From Himantopus leucocephalus (taxonomy: Eukaryota > Chordata > Aves > Charadriiformes > Recurvirostridae): a DNA stretch of 64,000 bases. The notes beneath the pieces were generated by a model. The model made no database searches. It was not told the origin of the DNA and was given only the letters and a program-made list of their open reading frames with translations. A program made the position numbers and the translations under genes. Where the stretch lies: contig RSEF01000004.1 of the NCBI GenBank assembly GCA_003993805.1, positions 70,595,378-70,659,377 of the forward strand, read 5' to 3'. Positions 1 to 14,514 of the stretch are shown here, piece after piece (the stretch's first letter is position 1; each line of letters starts with the position of its first letter).

Positions 1-1912
1 GGCATTATTTTCCTACAAAGCATTTAATACTGAATTGAATTCCAGTTCTGAATAATACATTACATAGTCAGTATAGCTTTTCTTGGGTTCCCATTCTCAA
101 AGTCCAACTGAGGTCATAGGACATTATTTCCAAAACTACCTTTTCAATAAGTTGTAGTAAACGCTTAAAAAAAAAAAGAAGTCACGAAATAAACTCACAG
201 TGTTGATATAGGCAAAAATTCCTGATGAATCCATAGATTAAATATTTGTACATAGCACCACAGAGATGCATGATACTGAACCAAGACATTATAGCTACAA
301 TCATTACTTCAGGGGGGATTGAGGAAAAGTAACAGTCTTTCTGTTGTTTTGTTGTGGTTTTTTTCTTTTTCATTTTCATTTGAGTATTATTTTTTCCCTC
401 TGGCAATAACATGAAGGGAATGATTGAAGAAATACATTTTAGGTGAAAGATTTGTTAATAAACGTAGGAAACACACTAGATTTGGCCAGGTATGGATTTA
501 TGGAGGGGAAGCAGGAAAGGTTACAGGAAGCTGTAGCCCTTGCAACAAAAATAATCACAGAAAGCAGAAAGGTGAGGGAGGACAATATTTACTATTAAAA
601 GAGGATTAGATTATCCTTACTGCTATCTCAGAGACTTTAGGAAACTGTAACAAAGATTTCGTATTTACAGCAGTGGTAAGTAATGATGAGGGATTGTGGG
701 AAGAGCTGGCTTTTGGAGAAAATCAGAACTAAGATCGGATGTGGTATATAAATATTTGAGGTTCTGAATCAGGAAAATATTGTGCTTTAATTATGCAGGA
801 CAGATACTTGCATCAATAGAAAAATGTTATCAAAGTAGGTCTTTGATGCAATATATTGGCCAAAAAATATTCCTCTCTGCATTGTAATGCAAAGAGCGTG
901 CATTGCAGGGGATTATCTGTCAGAGATGTGAATGCTGGTGTTGTTTGTTGTTGCTTATTTGGACAGTTTGTAAAGTATCTGGGAACATTTGGTAGAAAAT
1001 ACAAAATACAAACACAAAAGGCACAAAAATTCTAAAAAACGCCATTCCTAATTATCTATTTACATTAAGCAACTGGTTTTCCAAAAATGCTGTAATCTGG
1101 CACGTCCCGCTGAGAACAATTTGAAAACCTATCTATGTGTCCAAAGGGCCTAATAGGAATCTGAGAGCCTTTGATACTCTTGTATAAGTTTTTTTTTTAA
1201 TGTTATATCATTTTAAGGATTGAAGATGAAAGGACTCTCATACCAGTAATCTTTCATGCATTCCTGCAATACATGGGTTGCCAACCAAACCAGTGACCCA
1301 ATTTAACACCATTTTCATGAGTTCTCAGAGGTTTACACATGAAGAATCTATACCAAAATCTTTTTACAAGTTGATCACTGAAAAAGGCGCTGATGAAACA
1401 GTACAGTGAACATATCATTGAAGCACTCTGTCTCTCTTACAGAGATAGTAACAGTTCAAGGAAATAAATCCTATGTAGAGGAAATTTGTTAAATGCCTCC
1501 ATGATGGTTTAATGAGGCATTAATCCAAATTAATCCACATTTCTCTCTCTTAGTTTGTCAGATTCATCCAAAGAAATTTTTTACCACTATCACTTAGCTG
1601 TCTTTGTCCCAGGGATATGCTAAAGGACTGGGTAGCATTTTCCTTGACTCTTAGATTAAAAAAAATTCTTATCTATATTCATTTAACGAACTTTTTTTTC
1701 AGTGTGAATGAAACTTAGTGATTCTAATATTTGCAAAAAGCAAAGAAGTATTAATAATTGTGCTAAACCCAAGCTAAACCAAAATTACTTCAACATAGGT
1801 AACTGCTGAACGCTTCTTGTGATGTTTACCTTGCTGCTGAATAAACTAACCTCACATTGTTTGCATTGTGCTAGGCAGAGCTGTAGAACATTTCTCTACT
1901 GGTTGAACTTAC
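1..1912 (-). other. SGCZ: SGCZ intron 7 (partial)
   Basis: AT-rich intronic sequence below the exon-7 donor. I searched by eye for the final SGCZ exon (NAET/KLGNLP and the cysteine-rich C-terminus) and did not find it, so it lies outside the window. No repeats or RNA genes were recognised, only short homopolymer runs (A-run near 170, T-run near 1190). Confidence 0.8.
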
Positions 1913-2036
1913 CTCCCCTTCTGTGGACTGTAAGTGCAGTTCTTTCCTACACGTAGCCTTTAAGTCTCCTGCAGCTGCATTGACTTGCACTCCCCTGGGT
2001 GCTTCCATCACCAAAGATCTAGTAGGAGATTCAAGT
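1913..2036 (-). CDS. SGCZ: SGCZ (zeta-sarcoglycan) internal coding exon, exon-7 equivalent
   Basis: This exon encodes part of the extracellular C-terminal half of zeta-sarcoglycan, a single-pass type II membrane glycoprotein of the sarcoglycan subcomplex of the dystrophin-glycoprotein complex. Minus-strand translation gives 41 whole codons, starting [15 protein letters not shown] and ending HLQSTEGE, with one cysteine in ATCRKE. This block is shared by gamma-, delta- and zeta-sarcoglycan; [17 protein letters not shown] and the AAAGD stretch favour zeta. The acceptor is a strong pyrimidine tract (tttgtctttcag) just above 2036. The donor is GAG|gtaagt, with the intron starting at 1912. The first base completes a codon begun in the previous exon; the last codon is whole. 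The length of 124 bp fits the family's exon 7, as I remember it. The last exon, with the C-terminal cysteines, is not in positions 1-1912. Confidence 0.95.
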
Positions 2037-2645
2037 CTGAAAGACAAAAACAACAACTGAGAAAAAATCCACTGAATCAAACCGCCAAAAAACCACCCAG
2101 CCCCAAAAACCACAATGCGTGTAGATACAAACATATTTTGAAAGGCAAAGAAGTAAAAATTAGTAATAGGTGTAATTCTCTCACTATTCTTTATGACCCA
2201 GAGAAAGAAAAAAAAAAAAAAGTGTGTGTTTAAATCTATGTCTAAGACAGCATTTAAGCATATACTGCTGTAAGCTTGTCTGCTTAGTGATGGTGTCCGG
2301 CATTAGTGCCTACTTTACTTGACTGTATTAATACTGAAATATGGGTACGTAAGATTCCACACGTCTCTGTGAGTGCTTCTGCAATGACAGGTTAATAACT
2401 AAAGTCTGCTTAGTGACCAACGACAAGTGCTCATCTAAACAAAAAGAAACCAAAACACTTAAAAAGTTTTAAACAATGATGTAAAACTGATTGGAATGAC
2501 TTAATCTTCATAGGCTCGTTCGCATTTCGGATAGGTGTAGCAGCACCAGGTACAAAGACGAGAGGAAAGGAAAATCTGTTATGTCTCTGCTATTGTGGTT
2601 TTTTGCGTGCTATTTTTCTGTTCTGCAAAATACTCATTATGCTCT

Positions 2646-2678
2646 TTAACCCTGTTATAACTGTTATAACAGGGTTAA
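2646..2678. repeat. Near-perfect 33-bp palindrome
   Basis: Arms TTAACCCTGTTATAAC and GTTATAACAGGGTTAA are perfect reverse complements of 16 bp around a single central T. No flanking element was recognised. Confidence 0.9.
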
Positions 2679-5600
2679 GATGCTTATCCCTGGGCTTTGG
2701 CATGTTTCCTCAAAGCAGCTATTGCTGTTCTATTCCTGTCAGTCTTTCCATTTTTCTCTATACTCCTCCACCAACCTGCACACAGAACTGTGATACTTTC
2801 TTAGCTGTGTTATCTCTCAGCATTGTACAGGTTTCTCTTGAAAGGGATGTACTAATGCAAGGATTTCATAGCAGTCGTGCTCACACACACTGAAGAGGAA
2901 AGATCGGATGAAAACTGTATCGAACTAGGAAACAAAAATTTGGATTCTGATTGTGTTCAGCTGTAGACTTACTGCATAGTCCCTGTTAAGAGCGAGACAA
3001 ATCTTTTAATCTCTTTATATCCCAATAATATAATGACAGAACATAGTTCCACTTTACCTGCACAAAGGCTTTTTGTAAGATGAAATACATTAATGATAGA
3101 AATTTCTAGAATGAGTAGCTTGGAGAAAACATTGTATTTCCTTCTTCAACAAATTGTATTTTGAGTGTTAGGTCACATCCATCCAAAAATATAATGAGGT
3201 ACTAGATGTATAAAGGAAAGAATAGTTTGACAAAGAATTTGCTACAGAAAAGCCAAATGAAAGACCTATCAACAATGGAACAAGAGAATTTCAGTGCATT
3301 TCAACTATTGAATTTTTTAAGTGTACAGAATAGTGACGGATTATCATTTTGAAACCAAAATGCCACATTTGCATGCAAAGTAACTCACGGAGATGGTGTC
3401 TATGAAATATTTCTGTTTGTTACATGTCACTGACACTCAACAGGAAAAGGGGGAAAAAAAAAAGCAATTATTTGGTAACACAAAATGAAACTATTAAAAG
3501 CGGGTGTCCAGCTAGAGGAAAACACTATTTGTAGCTACCTATATAAAAAAAAGCATGCATGGGGTACGTCTAGATAGGAGCAGTAGAAAAACCTGTATTT
3601 CTGCTAGTGCTAAGCCATTTTCTTTCTTTTTTTTTTTTGGACAATCTGTAGGAAGAAGTTAATAGAAGGTTCTGCTGTTCTTTGTACCAGGGAAGAATCT
3701 AAATATCATGAATAATTTAATCAGTGTTTTTCAGGTGGTGGTTTATGAACTTCTGATGGATATAAGACAGCAGAAAAAGAGCTTCCTTTTAGAAACCATA
3801 TAAATTATGACGTTTAGAAATTAAGTTTTCAGAAGTACTTTGTTGCCTTAATGAGGTTTTACCTTGAATTTAAAAGGAAAATGAATTGTATAAGTGTTAA
3901 ATGATTGGATACTTCCATTCCATATTTTTTAGTAGCATATTTTGCGATTTCTAACCTACTTTCCAGGAATATTAACATTCCTCAGTAGTTTCAGCTGCCA
4001 TTTCATAATCACAGAGATAAAAATGCTCTTAACTACATTTATTGCATTGAATTGATGGGTATTAGCAAAGTCACAAATATTTCTGGTTTCATAGCATCAA
4101 AACCACTCTCAGACCTGACTGAATTTTTTCAGCAGGTGGACAATAAAAAACTATTTAGGAATATATTTCAAGAAACTATGATTTTTTTTTGAAGAATAAA
4201 CTTTTTTTTTTTTCCCAAAACACATGACAGTTTATAGCTCAGAGTTGTTTTTTCTAGTTTCGGCACCGTTTTTCATGGACTACACTAACATAAATGACTT
4301 CCAGTCTGTCTAAAATGAAGACAATTGGCAATTAATTTCTGAACTTGAGAAGAAGTTGTTAATATCAGTCTTCTACATACTGTGGAGAAGAAATTTCTTT
4401 TTCACATAATAGATTTTTTTAGCAGTTTTCTGAAATCAAATAATATGGTAGAAATGTCAATGAATCACTGATGATCAGCAGAGTAGTTTTTTAAAATACC
4501 ACCCATCTATTAGTAAAATTGAATGTCTAATCTGTTTTACAGTGACTAGTTTACTTTTCTTATTATTATTCTTCTGATGATCTACATCTGAAAAGTGACT
4601 TAGCTGTGCAACCTGCAACATGTTACTGGAACTGCAAAAGTTTATACACACAGAGAGATTATTTTCTCAATGTTTTGAGATAAATTATGTTTGATATGCA
4701 GCTGCTTTATAATATTTTTTTCTTTGTAATATTTCTGAAAGCTTTAATCTCTACTATAAACTTATTGTAACACTCCACATTGTAATACTCATCCCTCCAA
4801 GGAAAAAGCATATCAAGAACTTGCTTTCCTTTCAGATTTACTGATGGGCTGTCACAGTGCTGTTTACATCTGTGAGTGAATCCTATTCATACAATTTAAT
4901 TTTTCTTTCCCAAACAACAAACAGCTATTATGGAAAAGGTAACTACTGCTATTATTAGACAGAAGCTACAACACTGTGGGAAAGACAAAGAGGCTTTTTA
5001 AAAGAGGTTTTTAAATAATATAATCTGTCAATTTGCTATATGTGATGCAGACAGATGATCTATCCAGAGCAGAGAAGGGCTTTGGTCTTTTTAATTATCA
5101 ATGGTTAATTTGTGAAAAAAGATAAATTTCAGAAGATCAAAGCTATATGAATTTGAGCTGAATTCATTAAAGAATTATTGCTAAAAAAGGAAACTTTTCA
5201 AATATCTTGAATATGTTCCTTTGAAGGCATTAAAATATTTCTCGTCAGAAATGTAGAAACATTTATTTTTCATTTGGTGTTTTCTGTTTACAAGCTGACC
5301 TAGATTGTATTAGAGAAAAATAAATTAAAAAATAAACCAAAAGATTTCATTTTGGGTTTTAGAAATATTTTAGATTTACCTCATTTATATCCCTCATACT
5401 CACATGGGATATAATTTATCTATGCTAATTTTGCTCTGTGGGCTAGCAGGAGGTATTTCTTAAAATAGAAGAAAATGAAAGATTCCCCTGTGCAAATGTG
5501 AATAATTTATTTGCTTCATGTCTCTTTAAGCAGTGGATCCAATCCATGCTACTTGGTAAAACGACTGATATGAACCTTTACCAATTTGGAATTTGTATTC

Positions 5601-8600
5601 AAAACAGGGGATTAAAAAATATGCTGTCAACTAGAGATTGCACATGTAAAGCAGGTATTCACTTCCCCTTTACTGGCACCTTTAGACCTGGTGGTCAAGA
5701 AACACTTCAATACTTCCAGGTATTTACCTTTTATATATGATGGTCTTGCCAACATACGTTGTTGTGGCTTTTTTTCAGTTAGCATAGGAATCCTGTTATT
5801 AAAAAAAAGTTTTGCAAATATAAAACCAATGGAAAACCTACATATTGACTAGGTACCCTTTTTGTAGGTTTCTATAGATTAAAATGATTGTGACATCTAT
5901 CTTTCTGCCTGTAGGTAGAGTTGTGGCAGACTGGGGCTGCAGAGAAGCAAGTTACACAAAGAGGAGAAAGGAAGGCAAACAGATGTGCCAAGCCTCTCTC
6001 TATCCCTCTTCCTACTTCTTCCTTGTGAACGAGCACTCCCAACCCCAAAACCCCACAGAATGCGGGGCCTTCCTCTTCCACAAGTGAAACTATTCTGTTC
6101 TAAATTAGAATTAAGAATAAGAAAAAAACAAGTTTTGAAAATGTGTTTTTCCATAAACCTCAAACAATTTTAAATATATATTCTTTTCATTTCTATTATT
6201 ATAAAAAGAACAGCTGGCTGTCCTAACACTCAAGGAAACTGATTTCAAGAGCCCTCCAGTGAGACCAAGAGTCCTTAAAGGAGTCCAGTGAACATGGATG
6301 GTGTGAGATACAATTAGGGTTTCCATTCAGTCCATATCCTGGAAGTCAGGCTGCAAACTCCAGTGGTGTCCATAGAGAATAACCAGGTACTTTTATGATC
6401 TTGATGACAAAAAACCTGGAAGCCCTTTTTTAAGATACTGGAACTATTCAAACAGAGGATTCTTGATTAGCTGCATTTGACATTACAGTAGGAATACCAT
6501 AAAAATAAATTACTATTCACTCATTTCAATCTCATTATTGATATTATTTATGAGATTATACATACACTTTTTAACATATATATAAAAGTGACAAAAAGTC
6601 TCTTTTTGATACGTTTACATGTATCAAAATGTGCATCTCTGCAAGATGCATATGAATCATTGCTAGAATAGTTATTTTTCCTGAAGCTTGTATTCCAATG
6701 TTTATAACCAAAAGCTTGTAATTTCAGGATGAAATAAATGTTTTTATTGAAATAGAAGGGTAAATGTGCAGGCCTCATGAATCCTTAATATTGTTCACTG
6801 ATCATCAGCTATCCTTTATCAAGAAGAAAAATTCTCACATGTTCATGTGAAGCTCTCGTTGATTTATGTAAGAACATAACCTTTAAGGGCACAATTTGGC
6901 TCTCTATTTTGTGACTTTGCAACATGAGTCTTAAGTAAGAGAAGGTTAAATAAATGTTTTATGCAATAGGTAATGGCCTAAACCAGTAAATATCAACATG
7001 TCTTTTTTTTTTCCAATATCCAATTTTGCAACTCATGGACAATAAACTTAAATAAAGAGGAAACTTTCTTGACTTAAATTAGAATAGTAGAATGGCATTC
7101 AGTATATCATTTCATGTTATGTCGATGCTCTGCATGTCATTGACTTTGACATGTGTCAGCAAGCCCTTATTATAATTCCTGAAATTCTCATTACCCCAGA
7201 AATCACCTCACTGGGCTCAAATCTGGGTTCTAATTGCCCTGTACATGCCACTGGTTTCAGTTCGGTGAGGCTGCATTATCACAGCGACACTTGAAACAAC
7301 TGAATATTTTAATGTTATTTGACATAGATGATAAATCAGAAAAACAATTTTCCCACATAGGGAAATAAAGGATCTCTTCTGAGAACATAGAAAATATTAG
7401 TTGCTAAGGAGGAACAGTAAGGAATAAAATGTCATTGAAGAGTTTTTCAGTGATGTTATTAAAGGACTAGAAAAAGTGAAGAAGCATCAAGGAAAGGTGA
7501 GGAGTGCTGGAGAGAGCAAATGTTTAAAGCAAGAGCTTGACAAAGTAAGCAGGTGATGTGAGGAAGGTTAAAATGAACTTAATATATGGTTGTTTCTTAG
7601 AGTGAGTGAGGGCATAGCCAGAACAGCTAAAGACAGGAAAATTATGAAAATCAGAAATAATATTAAGAACATAACAAACCAAAAGCCTAACTGGAAACGC
7701 TGGTAGTAAAAAGTCATGCATTCTAGAATGTAAAGTCCACTAAAGCTCAAATCTTTGAAAATCAAGAAAATTAGTAGAAATGTAAGGTTTTGAATGTGAG
7801 CTTTCATTTCTTCGAGAAATACCACAACGTGCTTGAAAGTCTAAACTTTCAGGCTGTGAGACAAAGATCAGAATGTGAGACAGTGCAAGATAGTCCCTTA
7901 AGGAAAGCTTTGGGAAAAGGATTCCTCATAGCCCTGACATTTTAGAGCTACCCTTATTCCACCCAAAACATTCCCTTTCCCATAATCTTCCTTACTTCTG
8001 TTCTGACCTGAAACCCCTTCTACACATGCCCTGCCACTCTGCTAAACATGCTTACATGAAGTTGATTTTCTTTCCAGAAATAGTTCCATTACCTGAGTTG
8101 TCTCTCAGAATATATTTTCTCAAAATAGAAATCTATCTTGTCAGAAAGAGATTGAAGCAACATGCCCACAGATAATGCTCAAGTGGCTGTCAAGAGTAAG
8201 ATCTGAACACAAAGCGCCTGGGGGAGGCTGAAGAGCAGAACTGGGCACTTTGAACAACTGGAAACACACAGAACTGGGTGACATATAATCTTCTCAGTTT
8301 TGAAAACCATTAGCTTCCCGTGATTGGGAAATGACAGTCCAGACCACCTGTACTTTTCTACTGATATTTTCAATATTATTTCCCCAAAGGGCCTTAAGCT
8401 GATAAAAGTGGGTATATTTTAGCTGAGGTAAACTGCGACATGGTTTTGATCCACATCTTGATGAAACTGCACCTCATGTGGAAAATGACTAAGCATAGCA
8501 GAGAGCTTGGAATGCACTCTCCAGTGGCTCATATTTGGACTATATCTAAACAGTCCAAGAAGAAAACAGCCCATAAAAAAATAAAACTCAGAAAAGGTTT

Positions 8601-9854
8601 GGTGAGTTTAATTTCAGTCACATTTTTAGGGCAAGAGCCATTTTGGAAAGAACTAGACAGAGATTTTTTACCTTCTGCAATACAAAATAGAGTGGGAGAC
8701 TATGAAGAAGCCAAATAGCTTTTTTCTTTCTTTTTGGCAGAGAATTTTATCTGAAACATCACTGAGGACAGAAGAATAATTGCAGAATAAGACACATAAA
8801 ATCATTCATTCTTCTCTACTGCTTAGGCAACCTCTGGAGTTCTCCATATAATTACAGATACAAGCAACAGGACCTGTTTGGTGAATGGTGGAACTAATAT
8901 TTTTACAAACTCATGTACTCCCTGTAACTACTTACCACACAACCCCCCATCCTCCGAACCTCCTTTTTCTTATACCCCACCTGCATGAGCTTCAAATCCT
9001 TTGTCTGGCTCCAACATGGTGCTAGGACGAGAACCCAAACCATACCCTCTGCACCCACAACCACAACACTGCTAGAAACTCCATGTCCTCCCTGTACTAT
9101 AACACGACCTGAGCATGAAATAAAATATGTCAGAAGTTGAGGGTAGACTGAATACAATGTGTGTATACAAATGCGTAAACTGACAGCAGTAAATACTAAT
9201 AATACTAGGTGATTTTCTTATTAAAGGATGTTGACATCTCTAGTTAGGCACTGGTTTGCAGAAAACACATAGAAACTTAAGGCTCTTTTGCATTTCTATC
9301 AAATATGGATGACACTGCCTACCTGCTTCACAAATTATCAGGGAGATGAGGGGAGAGAATAGATAGACAGCAAAATTAAGAAGCCTTGTTTTCTTGGGAA
9401 AGTGGCTAAAGAGTGGCATAGAAAATGTAGATACTCCTGGAAAGGGGAAAAAGAACAACTAGAGTGAAAAAAAAAAACTCTGGGGAGAAATTTAGTATAA
9501 GGGAAGACTAAGGGAATTGAATGCTGCTCAAATGAAAAAAATATATTTATCCCTTTGTATTATTGCAGTAGTAAGCTTATTCATTTAAACCATAAGAAAG
9601 ACAGGAAATGAAAATATTACGGCTGTTACAGCGGCATGACTTGGCCTTATTGATGTGTAGTACATGTCTTATGGACTAGAAGTAGAATAAGACTAATTGG
9701 GTTTAGAGTCCAAAACATTTCAGAAATGAGTTCTGGTGTCACAAGCATCAGCCCTTAGGCATTGAGACGTGTTGTTCAATTTCAATTAAAAAAAAAGTCA
9801 AGCACTTCTACCTGGAATATCCATGAAAACGAACTACTTGAACACAGCATGTGC

Positions 9855-10110
9855 TTTCATATCTAGTCCCAGGCTGGAACTATGGGAAGCTAGTATTTCT
9901 TGAGCATGCAGCTGCAGCTTGGGGCTGGGAGTGGTATAACAGCCCTGGGGCAACCTCAGATGCAATGAGCCTCCCTGGAGCTGCNAGATGCAACGAGCCT
10001 CCCTGGAGCTGCCAGCACCCAGCAGGGCGCTACTGAAACCCTGAGCATCTCCCCCGGGGACTCTGGGTGCCTCTGCTGGTCACAGCTGCTGTTAGACCTG
10101 AGCGGGCTTC
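9855..10110. other. GC-rich block of unknown origin containing a single-N contig join
   Basis: A locally GC-rich stretch in AT-rich intron, rich in GCTGC and CCCTGG words. A single N at 9985 is flanked by a 27-bp direct repeat (9958-9984 and 9986-10012) with one mismatch. That pattern points to two overlapping contig ends left unmerged. No coding match was recognised. It may be an old repeat or a divergent insertion. Confidence 0.5.
9958..10012. repeat. 27-bp direct repeat across a single N (probable assembly duplication)
   Basis: AGATGCAATGAGCCTCCCTG... is repeated immediately after the N at 9985 with one C/T difference. This is consistent with overlapping contigs joined by one N. Confidence 0.8.
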
Positions 10111-10980
10111 ATGTAAAGAAGGATACTCAGATGCCTTCACACTAACCTGCAGAGTGTAAAGTTGCCTTGTCTTCCATTAACTCAGCACTCTGCAAATGCT
10201 TTCTACTACTCCAAGCTTTATACAGGTTTTGAGATAGGATACATAGAGTATTATATTTACACTCATAACCCTGTTAGGCAGACACAGCTATGCTTGGAGC
10301 CCATCTGTGTGTTCCTGAAACCATGGCATGGCATAATCATAAAGTAAACATAATCCAGTCACTGATAATAAAGAATTTTAATTGTTCCAATTGTTCCTTG
10401 TGAAAGGCTATTCCAGAGCCTCTTGCATTTGAGAGGCAGAATGTTGATTTCTATCTAATATTAAACTGTCATGCTATTGAGTTTTATGATATTCTTATTC
10501 TAGTGCTCAAGATCTTCTGATTGCCAGTGCTTTCAAACCTGTGTACCTCCTTTTAGCACAAAGGGAGTTATTATATCCAGAAATAAGATCAGTCCGGAAG
10601 AAACTCTATTTGCAATCTCCCTCCAGGTTGAAGGAAGGATTTGAACAATACATGCCTATTATATACCACTTAAAGTTTCTTTAAATACACTCTTCTCTGT
10701 TTTGCGTTTTTCTTTCTCAGTAGATATAGCCCTATATCAAATTCTGTACTTAAACTCCAAATGGGACATCTACCTGTTTTCCATTTTCTAGAATATCGGG
10801 TATCTTACCAAGGGAAAAATATTTATTTGGATTGGCACAATCTACCCACCTTCTATTTCATCCCAATTTTTAATTGTCTTCAGGCTCTTAATAATTCTTT
10901 TCTTTGATAAATATTTCAAAATAATATTGTAAAGCATTCCATACTAGGGAGTTCAGACTAAAAGGTCTCACATACTAGAT

Positions 10981-11063
10981 GACTCTTTTAACCCATTTTT
11001 TCCATCCATTTCACTAGCTACTATTGCTAGTGAAATGGATGGAAAAAATGGGTTAAAAGAGTC
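10981..11063. repeat. Perfect inverted repeat: 38-bp stem, 7-nt loop
   Basis: Arm 10981-11018 (starting GACTCTTTTAACCC) is the exact reverse complement of 11026-11063 (ending GGGTTAAAAGAGTC), with loop TACTATT at 11019-11025. Stem identity is complete over 38 bp and stops abruptly on both sides. Directly after it are three loose copies of a TTACCAACC word (to about 11107). It could be a template-switch inverted duplication, a small foldback element, or a hairpin-RNA source. Confidence 0.95.
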
Positions 11064-14000
11064 CTTTACCAACCCTTACCAACATTTGGTCCCTTACCAA
11101 CCCATTAGTCCCACAGTGTCTGTTTTCCAGTTTGAAAGCTTTATTATAAATTTTGGTTATTTGACCTTATTTTCACCTTTAGTTCAGTCACAAATCAGGG
11201 ACAGAGATCATCTAGCACCCCAAATTAACCACATGATGCTCAATGAATTTTGCTGTCTATCATGACAGCAATACTTTCTTCCTTCATATCCCCGTTTCCA
11301 TGAAAGCCTTTTCCCTTCTCCAATGTCAAATATAATAATAAACACTGAACACTAAAGTAAATTGTTCTTTCAGTTTAAGAGCTTAGTTAACCTGGTTATC
11401 TTTTGTTCCTACTGTCTCCTATCTGCACAGTAATTATAACTTTTTATTACTGGCTTTCTTCTCTATTTATTTCAGTGTCTTTTACTTTTTATTTTCTTTT
11501 AAATATATATATAAGCATATATAGCTAAAAAAAAAGAAGCTTTTAAAATTTTTACTACACCCATCTCTATTTTTGTATGAACATGTATGCGAAAATAAAA
11601 AATATCATATTTTCAACAGCCAGGGATATGACTAAGCAAACAAGTTTCTGTCAACACACATGCCTAAACACTGAAATAACTATTTAAACTCCAAACACAA
11701 ATTCTGAAAACATAAATAGTAAATATTTCCACTGTATTAAAAACAAATATGAAGAAAGCAACTAGAACACCATCAGAACAGCACAGGAAGGAAGCTGCGT
11801 TCTTTTACTCTACTATATCTTCTCCCTTTTGATGAGGTTTGGTTTATTACTTGCTTTCTGGGTAAATAGATGAACAGAGTCCCAGTGCTTTTGTTACTCT
11901 CAGCCTGCTCACACGACTAACAAGTAAATGTCAAAATTCCTTTCTGATGCCTTCTCTGGCTCCAGGCTTTTATAGAATAGATACTTTGCCCTATTAGTTA
12001 ACCACCCCTTAAATGCCACGAAAGATGGCTCTTGCAAACCATCAGGCAACTGTGAGTGAAACAGACCCCTTGCACAAGAGCTGTGCATTTTTAATTCTTA
12101 TCAGAGGCAAAGGAGGATCCTACTCGCTTGGGTGGCTCTTTGCTGCTTGATCAATGTTCATCTCATTACGCCCAGCATTAGCTCGCAGGATTAGCTGGTA
12201 GTCAATGGTATGGAAGGCTTGACGTAGAAGGGAAAAAAACTATTAAATTTGATCTTGCAGTTATCCCCAGAGAACAACAACAAAGTAATTTACCCCCTTA
12301 TTAAGGAGGTTATTGAGGGCAAAGCTATCTGCATTTAACTACTGTCTGCCTCTTTTGTGCATGGATATTACCTGTTAGTGCACAATGTTTTAATGCACTA
12401 TTAGCCTAAAACCAATATTTGGGGACATATTACATTGGCAGTTTAGATTTCCTAACAGCGTTCCTGTGAGAAAAAGTAGTGAGAGAAATATGAAGATTAA
12501 ATTATTAAGATATAATTAATTTTCCTGATTCTAAGGCATGATTCTTTTATGCTGCTTATCCCAGCTAATAAAACTCAGATTTAATTAGTTTTTGGGATTT
12601 GACACAAAAAGGCTTACCAGCTTTCACAAAGAACTGTAGAAAAACATTTTCTGAAAGCAAAACTTGCTAGCTATTATTTAAACATGTAAGACAGGAGAAA
12701 GATGTGACCAAAGTGTTTGGGCACAGAGGAAAGAATTCTTTTAAATCTCAACTGAATTTTATTTTTACAAAACTCATCTTTAATAGTAAATATTACAGAT
12801 GTTTCTCTGTGTCTTCAAAGACCTCGAAATCTGGCTATAGAAAAAAGAGTGGCTGAGGCTAACTTTAGATATGTCAAGGTAATATGAATCTGACTTTTTC
12901 TTTTTGGCTCCCTGTCCAGAATAGATTGAGCTAAAATCCCAGGGCTTTTGGAACAAACACTATGAGCCTTGTGGGTATCAAAATCTCAGTCAAAATTTTA
13001 TAGTTCAGTTTCATTCCCAGTAATCAATGTGGTCAGAATTCCACTTTTTAAACTCAGTAGTGAATTGTTTTACATATCCAAAGTTACGAATAGTTTTACA
13101 GCATCTTTTTTTTTTTTTTAAAAGGGTATTGTTTAAATATACTCATATCTTGATGTCTGAAGTTTATTACTTGACCAAAAATACATACTCTAACATTAAA
13201 AATAAGGGATAATTTATATTCTAATTAACAATCTAATGTAAATTATTTTCTTTCAGCCCTTTATACAAGTATTTGCATAAGCTGATATATTTCTATTTAT
13301 TCACTGCAGCTTGTTGTCAAACTACAATCCACTGAAAAAAATGAACTTTAATGTCAACTCAGCAAACTCCCTACTCTCCCATGTCACTGTTAATTTCAAA
13401 AGTCCCAAGACAGGGATGCGATATTTGGAAAAACAATCAAGAGCATTTTAGGACTGCCAGTATGGTCTACTGGACGCTTTGGCTAAGTTTATACTAAAAC
13501 ATTAAAAAGTGCCAGGACCCAGGCCAGAGCACTGGAATTCAATCATCTATGCAGCTAAATAGTCTCTGGCATATTTGACAGTCAGTTATGACTCTCCCAA
13601 ACAATTTGCAGGCACAATTTGGAGGGTAGCATGAGTCTAAGACCATTGCCACAGGATGCAACTATTCTGTTTTAGGGGATAAAACGATTTTACAATATCA
13701 ACATAGTTGTATCAGTTAGGCCTGAGGCCAGAAAATGGGTTCTGGTATTGTTTTGTTTCTGTGACAGTGGTAGCTTCTGAGGCCATGGGGAAAGGTCATG
13801 TTAGAGCTGGTGACCTATTTGGGCGTATTTGGCAAACAATCATCTAGACAGTAAATCCCTGCTTTCTGACAACATTTTTTAAATTAGCAAAAAGAAGCCC
13901 TTTTGTTTTTTGGGGGCTCGAACTTAAAAAAAAAACAAACAGATTTTTTTTTTTTAAATAATTTTATATAAGATTAAAAGGCATATTGTTACTGGATGTA

Positions 14001-14514
14001 TATAATCAAAGGGATATATATGATCTGGGTGTCTAACTGTATTTTGCTGTCATATCACACAAACCCACAATTATTTATAGTTCTTTCAAGCTACAAGGTT
14101 AAAAAGGGTCAGCAGGTTACCTTCTAGAAAAGTTAATACCAAAAGTCAAGAAATCTCTGTCCTAACAGTAGTTTTCATAATTTTTAAAAGAATAAAATGA
14201 CTTGAGAGTTTTAAAAAAAAGAATATCACTGAATTGTAACTAATATATAGGAGCACATATGTAGAAAAACTTGCAGAACACAATATAGACTAAACATACT
14301 AAGGATAAAATCACTTACACATAAGCTAATGCTGCTGGACCAGACAGTAAGCGTTTCTGTTTTGTCAATTTTTTTCATTAAAAGTTTGGGTTAAGTTCCT
14401 AATTAATGACAGGGCAGAACATTGACTGGAAAATTCAGTAAAATTCACACTAACTACGTCCAGTTTGGAAAAATGAGCTGAAGGAACAGTGGAAAACATT
14501 AAGCAACAATGGGC

